Shown here in pieces: positions 4,252-7,865 of a stretch of 7,865 nt of DNA (its first letter is position 1; the number at the start of each line of letters is the position of its first letter). Source of the DNA: CALDSL01 sp039810245 (lineage in GTDB: Bacteria > Chloroflexota > Anaerolineae > Anaerolineales > Anaerolineaceae); the NCBI GenBank assembly GCA_039810245.1, contig JBDHWQ010000048.1, positions 1 to 7,865 of the forward strand. The letters run 5' to 3'. The position numbers were made by a program, and so were the translations under genes. The notes under the pieces were generated by a model that saw only the letters and a program-made list of their open reading frames with translations, did no database searches and was not told the DNA's origin.

Positions 4252-4941
4252 CTAGACGGTCTTGAACTGGCGGATAACCATCACTACCTTGCCCATGATG
4301 CGCAGCTTATCCGGGTTCTTGACCATGATGGGGCCCATGGTGGGGTTGGCAGGCTGCAAGCGCACGCCGCCATTCTCTTTGTAGAAGTACTTAAGCGTGG
4401 TGGAGTTCTCGTCATCCAGCCACACGGCCACCATTTCTCCGTTGTTGGCCTCGTCCGAGCGCCGCATAATGACGATGTCACCGTCGTTAACCATAGCGTC
4501 GATCATCGAGTCGCCGTTGACTTCCAGGGCGAACAGCTCGTTGGTGCGGTCACGTACGGGCAGCAGGCTGCGGGCAATTTCCACGCTGCTTTCGGGGTCA
4601 AAGTACCCCAGGTCGGTGGTGGGCATGGGCAGCGGCTCGCTGGCAACAATACGGCCCAGCACTGGGATGCGCAGCATGTCTTTCAGGTTTTCGACGATGT
4701 TCTGGCCTTCTACCAGCGGCTTCACCACGCGGATGCTGCGGGCGATGTGCTTGTCACGCGAGATGTAACCTTCCTGCTCCAACTGGTTAAGGTAGTAATC
4801 AATCAGGGATGTGGAGCGCACGGAAATATTATCACCAATCTCACGGATATTCGGGGCGTACCCGTTTTTTTGCGTGAAGGCGGTCAGGAAATACATGATC
4901 CGCTTCAACCGATCGCTAAGACCCTCGCTACGTCTGGCCAT
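4252..4941 (-). CDS. lexA: LexA repressor, SOS regulator with self-cleaving protease domain
   Basis: A 229-residue protein. The winged helix-turn-helix covers about 8-71 (GYAPNIREIGDNISVRSTSL at 27-46), and an S24-family autoprotease domain covers about 92-229. The catalytic serine is S145 in GDSMIDA, and the lysine is K184 in TTLKYFY. The bond cut on RecA activation should lie in GRIVASEP, between A100 and S101; the family normally has Ala-Gly. LexA represses DNA repair genes and itself until DNA damage. AAAGGAG precedes the ATG by six bases on the minus strand. The recognition-helix region differs from the usual SSSTVHGHL pattern, so its operator may be unlike the known LexA boxes. Confidence 0.95.
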   Translation of the reverse strand: MARRSEGLSDRLKRIMYFLTAFTQKNGYAPNIREIGDNISVRSTSLIDYYLNQLEQEGYISRDKHIARSIRVVKPLVEGQNIVENLKDMLRIPVLGRIVASEPLPMPTTDLGYFDPESSVEIARSLLPVRDRTNELFALEVNGDSMIDAMVNDGDIVIMRRSDEANNGEMVAVWLDDENSTTLKYFYKENGGVRLQPANPTMGPIMVKNPDKLRIMGKVVMVIRQFKTV

Positions 4942-4989
4942 GTCAGGCTCCTTTGGCAGGTATATCGTTCAAATGTGCTATACACAAAC

Positions 4990-5018
4990 ATTCTAGCAGA
5001 ACAAGCTTTCTATGTCAA
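4990..5018 (-). promoter_or_regulatory. lexA promoter with overlapping dyad
   Basis: On the minus strand TTGACA (5018-5013), a 17-base spacer and TAGAAT (4995-4990) make a near-consensus promoter. Transcription would start near 4983, about 42 bases before the lexA ATG. The dyad TTCT-N3-AGAA (plus strand 4991-5001) overlaps the -10 and is a candidate autoregulatory LexA site. It matches neither the GAAC-N4-GTTC nor the CTGT-N8-ACAG box, so that part is tentative. Confidence 0.65.
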
Positions 5019-5035
5019 GCATCAGTTTCTCGAAA

Positions 5036-5099
5036 TGTGGATAAACGGCTGATTTCTGTGGATAAATCCGTGGGAAAGCCTGGGAAGGGCTGTGGATAA
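5036..5099 (+). promoter_or_regulatory. Cluster of three consensus DnaA boxes
   Basis: TGTGGATAA, the reverse complement of the strong DnaA box TTATCCACA, occurs exactly at 5036-5044, 5057-5065 and 5091-5099. All three have the same orientation and each is followed by A. The first two are 21 bp apart (two helical turns), the next 34 bp. They lie between the divergent lexA and fmdB promoters. They may be DnaA regulatory or titration sites; too few boxes and no neighbouring dnaA or dnaN argue against the main origin. Confidence 0.75.
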
Positions 5100-5108
5100 A
5101 CATGGACC

Positions 5109-5137
5109 TTGTCAAATATGCCGCCATATAGTATACT
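5109..5137 (+). promoter_or_regulatory. Promoter for the FmdB-like gene
   Basis: TTGTCA (5109-5114), a 17-base spacer and TATACT (5132-5137). The -10 lies in the perfect palindrome TAGTATACTA (5129-5138). The start would be near 5144, about 30 bases before the gene. It may also serve the csoR-like and osmC-like genes downstream. Confidence 0.6.
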
Positions 5138-5173
5138 AGGGTACAGTATTGTCCAGTGGATGGAAAGGAACGC

Positions 5174-5389
5174 ATGCCATTATACGAGTACCACTGCCCC
5201 GATTGTGAGCAGGATTTTGAGCGCGTGGTGCGCTTCCTGGATGCTGAAAAGCCGCAGGCCTGCCCGTGCTGCGGTGAAACCAACACTCACCGGCGCATTT
5301 CGGCCATCGCCGCGCCCGGCCGTGGCTATTCCGGCGGCGAGAGCGCCTCGGCTTCCAACTGCTCGGGTGGCGCTGGCCGCTTTACCTGA
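5174..5389 (+). CDS. FmdB-family zinc ribbon protein (hypothetical)
   Basis: A 71-residue protein starting MPLYEYHCPDC, the hallmark of the FmdB/CxxC_CxxC_SSSS putative regulatory family. The cysteine pairs C8/C11 and C30/C33 form a single zinc ribbon over residues 1-42. The Gly/Ser-rich tail (about 50-69) is probably disordered. The first member was described in a formamidase gene cluster, but the molecular role of most members is unknown, so no specific function is assigned. I chose ATG 5174 over the in-frame ATG at 5156 because GGAAAGGAA (5162-5170) lies just before it and the family begins at MP-YEY. Confidence 0.85.
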   Translation: MPLYEYHCPDCEQDFERVVRFLDAEKPQACPCCGETNTHRRISAIAAPGRGYSGGESASASNCSGGAGRFT

Positions 5390-5402
5390 GCCGGCTGAAC
5401 CC

Positions 5403-5421
5403 GCGGGCGCGTGCCGCCCGC
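5403..5421 (+). other. GC hairpin before the CsoR-like gene
   Basis: GCGGGCG (5403-5409) pairs perfectly with CGCCCGC (5415-5421) around loop CGTGC. It ends three bases before the TGGAG ribosome binding site (5424-5428). No T-run follows. It could limit translation of the downstream gene or separate it from fmdB. Confidence 0.5.
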
Positions 5422-5436
5422 TATGGAGTGTGCGTG

Positions 5437-5715
5437 ATGAAACTGAAAAATGAGACCGCCAAAGCCGGCCTGCAGGCTCGCCTGCGCCGCATTGAAGGCC
5501 AGGTGCGCGGCGTGCAGACCATGATCCAGGACGAGCGTGACTGCCGCGAAGTGATGCAGCAGCTTGTGGCCATCCGCGCCGCGGTACAGAGCGCTTCGGT
5601 CAGCTTCCTGGAAGAATTTGCCACCGACTGCCTGCTCAACCCCGAAAATGACGATACCACCAGCCGCAAAGAGCTGGTCGAAAACCTGCTGGCGCTGGTC
5701 AACAAGGCGCAATAA
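5437..5715 (+). CDS. CsoR/FrmR-family transcriptional repressor
   Basis: This 92-residue all-helical protein belongs to the family of tetrameric DNA-binding sensors of Cu(I), Ni/Co, formaldehyde or sulfane sulfur. The DNA-contacting helix 1 signature RLRRIEGQVRGVQTMI lies at 15-30. Compared with Mycobacterium tuberculosis CsoR (ligands C36, H61, C65), both cysteines are present (C36 in DCREV, C65 in TDCLL), but position 61 is Phe. Loss of the His argues against Cu(I) sensing and resembles the persulfide sensor CstR, which works with two cysteines; this is inference. The start is ATG 5437, preceded by GGAG (5425-5428). The next gene, 24 bases on, encodes an OsmC-family protein and is a likely partner. 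Confidence 0.85.
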   Translation: MKLKNETAKAGLQARLRRIEGQVRGVQTMIQDERDCREVMQQLVAIRAAVQSASVSFLEEFATDCLLNPENDDTTSRKELVENLLALVNKAQ

Positions 5716-5739
5716 CCGTACTTGATTGGAGAGAAACAC

Positions 5740-6147
5740 ATGGGAACTGCTACCGTCCGCTGGATTGGCGGAAAGAAATTTGTCGGCACCGATTCCACCA
5801 ACCATTCCGTCGTCATTTCCACCGCGGATGAAGGCATCGGCATGAAGCCATCGGAACTGCTGCTGGTTTCGCTGGCCTCCTGCTCGGCGGTGGACGTGGT
5901 GGAAATTTTGCAAAAGAAGCGTATGGCCATTACCTCGATGGAAATCAGCGCCAGCGGCGAGCAGGACAGCGACCCGCCGTGGACCTACCGCAAGATCCAT
6001 CTCAACTACTGCCTGCGCGGCAAAGACCTGACCGAGAAGGCCGTCCAGCAGGCCATCCAGCTTTCCGAGGAACGCTATTGCTCGGTGGCCGCCACCGTAC
6101 GTGGCAAGGCCGAGATTACTTTTTCGTACGAAATCCAGCCGGAATGA
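5740..6147 (+). CDS. OsmC-family protein
   Basis: A 135-residue protein with the OsmC/Ohr fold. The central helix SELLLVSLASCSAVDVVEIL (38-57) carries the first conserved cysteine, C48. The second, C114, is in SEERYCSVAATV (109-120). In the family these two cysteines act as peroxidase thiols on organic hydroperoxides, though the YhfA-like subgroup, which this resembles, has no well-defined substrate. It follows the thiol-type CsoR-family gene by 24 bases and is probably co-regulated. I chose ATG 5740, with GGAGAG (5728-5733) six bases before it, over the upstream in-frame TTG at 5722. The end is followed by the 6159-6192 hairpin. Confidence 0.88.
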   Translation: MGTATVRWIGGKKFVGTDSTNHSVVISTADEGIGMKPSELLLVSLASCSAVDVVEILQKKRMAITSMEISASGEQDSDPPWTYRKIHLNYCLRGKDLTEKAVQQAIQLSEERYCSVAATVRGKAEITFSYEIQPE

Positions 6148-6158
6148 CCCCCCTCAGT

Positions 6159-6236
6159 CCCCCCAAATCGCGCTTTTCGGCGATTTGAGGGGAAGTTTGT
6201 AGCATGTGAAATCTCGAGGAAGCGCGATTTTTGGGG
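6159..6236 (+). promoter_or_regulatory. Competing hairpins between osmC and thrC
   Basis: Hairpin 1: CAAATCGC (6164-6171) pairs with GCGATTTG (6180-6187), extended by CCCC (6159-6162)/GGGG (6189-6192) across one mismatch. Alternative: AAATCGCGCTT (6165-6175) pairs perfectly over 11 bases with AAGCGCGATTT (6220-6230), then CCCC/GGGG (6161-6164/6233-6236) after a 2-base bulge. The two share the 5' arm and exclude each other. Neither is followed by a T-run. The first may be a weak end for osmC; the switch-like pairing suggests attenuation before thrC. Confidence 0.55.
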
Positions 6237-6241
6237 TGGGA

Positions 6242-6290
6242 GAGCATTGGGACGAAACGCGATTATAATCAGCGCAGCGTCCCAATGCTC
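6242..6290. promoter_or_regulatory. thrC -10 box centred in a 13-bp inverted repeat
   Basis: GAGCATTGGGACG (6242-6254) is perfectly complementary to CGTCCCAATGCTC (6278-6290). The 23-base interior holds the palindrome GATTATAATC (6261-6270), which contains a perfect TATAAT (6264-6269). No good -35 is seen at 16-18 bases, so an activator, or a repressor using the arms, may be involved. The right arm ends four bases before the thrC AAGGAG. Confidence 0.6.
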
Positions 6291-6307
6291 ATTTAAGGAG
6301 ATCCCTC

Positions 6308-7369
6308 ATGCTCCATTCCGGCGTACTCGCGCGCTACGGCGATCTACTCGATATTCCCGCCTACACTACCCCGGTGACCCTGCTGGAAGGCGACACACCG
6401 CTGATCCCCATGCCGCGGCTGGCGGAAGAGCTGGGTGGCGGCTTTGATTTATGGGTCAAGTTTGAGGGCATGAACCCGACCGGTTCGTTTAAGGACCGCG
6501 GCATGACAGTGGCCATCAGCGAAGCCGCCGGGCGTGGGGTGACGGCCGTGGTGTGCGCGTCGACCGGCAACACTGCTGCTTCGGCCGCGGCGTATGCCGC
6601 GCGCTGTGGCATGCGCGCGCTGGTGCTCATCCCGCAGGGCAAGGTGGCGGCGGGCAAGCTGGCCGGCGCGGTGGCCTATGGCGCGGAAGTGATCCAGGTG
6701 GACGGCTCGTTTGACGATGCGCTGGACCTGGTGGTGCGTCTTTCCGAGCAGACGCCTATTGCGCTGGTCAATTCGCTCAACCCGTACCGGCTGGAAGGCC
6801 AGAAGACCGCCGCTTTTGAAATCTGTGACGCCCTGGGCAGCGCGCCGGACTGGCTGTGCCTGCCGGTGGGCAACGCCGGCAACATCAGCGCCTACTGGAT
6901 GGGCTTCACCCAATACCAGCGCCTGAAGCAGACCGGGCTGCCCCGCGTGCTGGGCGTGCAGGCCCAAGGCTCCGCACCGCTGGTGCTGGGACATCCGGTG
7001 GAGCATCCCGAAACGGTGGCGACCGCCATCCGCATTGGCCGGCCGGCGCGCGGCGAACAGGCCCTGCAGGCGGCCGAGGAATCGAACGGGGCGATCATCG
7101 CTGTCAGCGATGAGGCCATCCTGAGCATGCAAAAGCGGCTGGCCGCCAGCGGTGTATGGGTCGAGCCGGCCTCGGCGGCCGGGCTGGCCGGGCTGCGCCA
7201 GCAGATCGAGCGCGGGCAGGTGGACGTACGCGGCCAGCGCGTGGTAGCGGTGTGTACCGGCCATGGCCTGAAGGACCCGGATATCATTGCGCGCGGGATG
7301 GGCGCGCCGCGGCTGATCCCGGCCGAGTATGGCGCGCTTGAGCGGCTGCTGGCGGAAGAACAGCGATGA
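6308..7369 (+). CDS. thrC: Threonine synthase
   Basis: This 353-residue PLP enzyme of fold type II converts O-phosphohomoserine to threonine, the last step of the pathway. The PLP lysine is K62 in NPTGSFKDRGM (56-66). ASTGNTAASAAAY (84-96) is the substrate/cofactor loop, PVGNAGN (186-192) binds the PLP phosphate, and CTGHGLKDP (316-324) is the threonine synthase C-terminal signature. The length matches the short class (about 350). AAGGAG (6295-6300) precedes the ATG. The stop overlaps the thrB start, so the two are translated in sequence from one mRNA. A threonine dehydratase is unlikely given the C-terminal motif and the thrB neighbour. Confidence 0.95.
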   Translation: MLHSGVLARYGDLLDIPAYTTPVTLLEGDTPLIPMPRLAEELGGGFDLWVKFEGMNPTGSFKDRGMTVAISEAAGRGVTAVVCASTGNTAASAAAYAARCGMRALVLIPQGKVAAGKLAGAVAYGAEVIQVDGSFDDALDLVVRLSEQTPIALVNSLNPYRLEGQKTAAFEICDALGSAPDWLCLPVGNAGNISAYWMGFTQYQRLKQTGLPRVLGVQAQGSAPLVLGHPVEHPETVATAIRIGRPARGEQALQAAEESNGAIIAVSDEAILSMQKRLAASGVWVEPASAAGLAGLRQQIERGQVDVRGQRVVAVCTGHGLKDPDIIARGMGAPRLIPAEYGALERLLAEEQR

Positions 7370-7865
7370 ACCGCGTTCCGCGCCTGGTTCGCGTTCGCGT
7401 GCCGGCCACCACCGCCAACCTGGGCCCCGGCTTTGATTGCCTGGGGCTGGCGCTCGACCTGTGGAACACGGCCACCCTGCGGCTGGCTGGGAATGGCGTG
7501 CACGTGACAGTGCGCGGCGAGGGCGCCGGGCGGCTGCCGGGCGGCGCGGAGAACCTGGTGGCGCACGCCGCGCTGGCGCTGTTCCGGCGTGCGCGCGCTG
7601 ATCTGCCCACCGGGCTGGAGATCGAATGTGACAACAGCATCCCGTTAGGCTCGGGCATGGGCTCGTCCGCGGCGGCGGCGCTGGCGGGGCTGCTGGGCGC
7701 GAATGCCTTATTGGGCGAGCCGTTCGACCGCGCGGAGATCCTGCGGCTGGCGGTGGAGATCGAGGGCCACGCGGATAACGCGGCCGCTGCGCTGGAAGGC
7801 GGGCTGGTGATCCTGGCTCCGGCCGCGGGCGGCTGGACTACGCGGCGCGTGGAAGTGCCACCGCT
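7366..7865 (+). CDS. thrB: Homoserine kinase (partial, runs off the window)
   Basis: The first 166 complete codons of a GHMP-family kinase that phosphorylates homoserine with ATP, making the substrate of the upstream thrC product. The N-terminal VRVPATTANLGPGFDCLG segment (10-27) is the homoserine kinase signature. The ATP-binding GHMP loop is PLGSGMGSSAAAA (93-105), and EGHADN (133-138) corresponds to the usual EGHPDN with Pro replaced by Ala. The ATG overlaps the thrC TGA (ATGA at 7366-7369), implying translational coupling. The C-terminal half lies outside the window; no frameshift is seen in the visible part. Confidence 0.94.
   Translation, partial: MNRVPRLVRVRVPATTANLGPGFDCLGLALDLWNTATLRLAGNGVHVTVRGEGAGRLPGGAENLVAHAALALFRRARADLPTGLEIECDNSIPLGSGMGSSAAAALAGLLGANALLGEPFDRAEILRLAVEIEGHADNAAAALEGGLVILAPAAGGWTTRRVEVPP

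Noticed and set aside
4111..5052. Long open frame (313 codons) on the plus strand opposite lexA
   Set aside because: It is antisense to a clear LexA with all catalytic residues, resembles no protein I recognise, and arises from biased codon use.
4942..5173. Chromosomal replication origin
   Set aside because: Only three DnaA boxes, no long AT-rich unwinding tract, and no dnaA or dnaN nearby. A DnaA-binding regulatory region is the safer reading.
5156..5176. Earlier in-frame ATG (5156) as start of the FmdB-like protein
   Set aside because: The ribosome binding site GGAAAGGAA lies between the two ATGs, and family members begin at MP-YEY, matching 5174.
5428..5439. GTG at 5428 or 5434 as start of the CsoR-like protein
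   Set aside because: The GGAG at 5425-5428 would overlap or be too near these codons; its spacing fits ATG 5437, and the cysteine numbering then matches CsoR.
6449..7264. Minus-strand open frame of 271 codons inside thrC
   Set aside because: It is a typical antisense shadow of a GC-rich gene; the plus strand encodes an intact threonine synthase.

Overview
The window is a bacterial chromosomal segment of moderately high GC. It reads as the conserved translation and transcription cluster tuf-rpmG-tRNA-Trp-secE-nusG-rplK-rplA-rplJ-rplL, followed by a convergent lexA, then a short stretch of small stress and metabolic genes (an FmdB-type zinc ribbon protein, a CsoR-family repressor, an OsmC-family protein), and finally the threonine genes thrC-thrB. 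The style of LexA, L10 and NusG suggests Chloroflexota, probably Anaerolineae. This is an impression from remembered protein sequences and was not tested. Nothing points to a mobile element, prophage, CRISPR array or recent transfer.

Layout. 1-298: end of tuf and complete rpmG. 299-597: a strong promoter inside nested inverted repeats, tRNA-Trp(CCA) and a structured secE leader. 598-1517: secE and nusG, closed by an intrinsic terminator. 1555-2799: rplK and rplA, each preceded by an RNA fold matching the ribosomal protein L1 binding site. 2800-3045: a near-consensus promoter centred in a ~20-bp inverted repeat, then an L10-leader-type attenuator ending in a perfect intrinsic terminator. 3046-4059: rplJ (TTG start) and rplL. 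4060-4251: three consecutive perfect hairpins between the convergent rplL and lexA. 4252-4941: lexA on the minus strand. 4942-5173: divergent lexA/fmdB promoters with three perfect DnaA boxes between them. 5174-6147: fmdB, csoR-like and osmC-like genes, closely spaced. 6148-6307: a thrC leader with competing hairpins and a TATAAT centred in a 13-bp inverted repeat. 6308-7865: thrC, overlapping the start of thrB, which runs off the window.

How it works together. The first half makes ribosome parts (L33, L11, L1, L10, L7/L12), an elongation factor, the Sec translocon subunit and NusG. Its non-coding parts carry the feedback expected for these operons: L1 repression at two sites and L10(L12) attenuation ahead of rplJL. 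The second half holds the SOS repressor, a small possible thiol-sensing pair (repressor plus OsmC protein), and the last two steps of threonine synthesis.

The genes are conventional, and the interest is between them. Three promoters (tRNA-Trp, rplJ, thrC) sit inside long inverted repeats, in two cases with the -10 box at the exact centre. The lexA/fmdB intergenic region has an unexpected cluster of three consensus DnaA boxes. LexA has Ala-Ser where the self-cleavage Ala-Gly is expected. The CsoR-family protein keeps both cysteines but lacks the metal-binding histidine.
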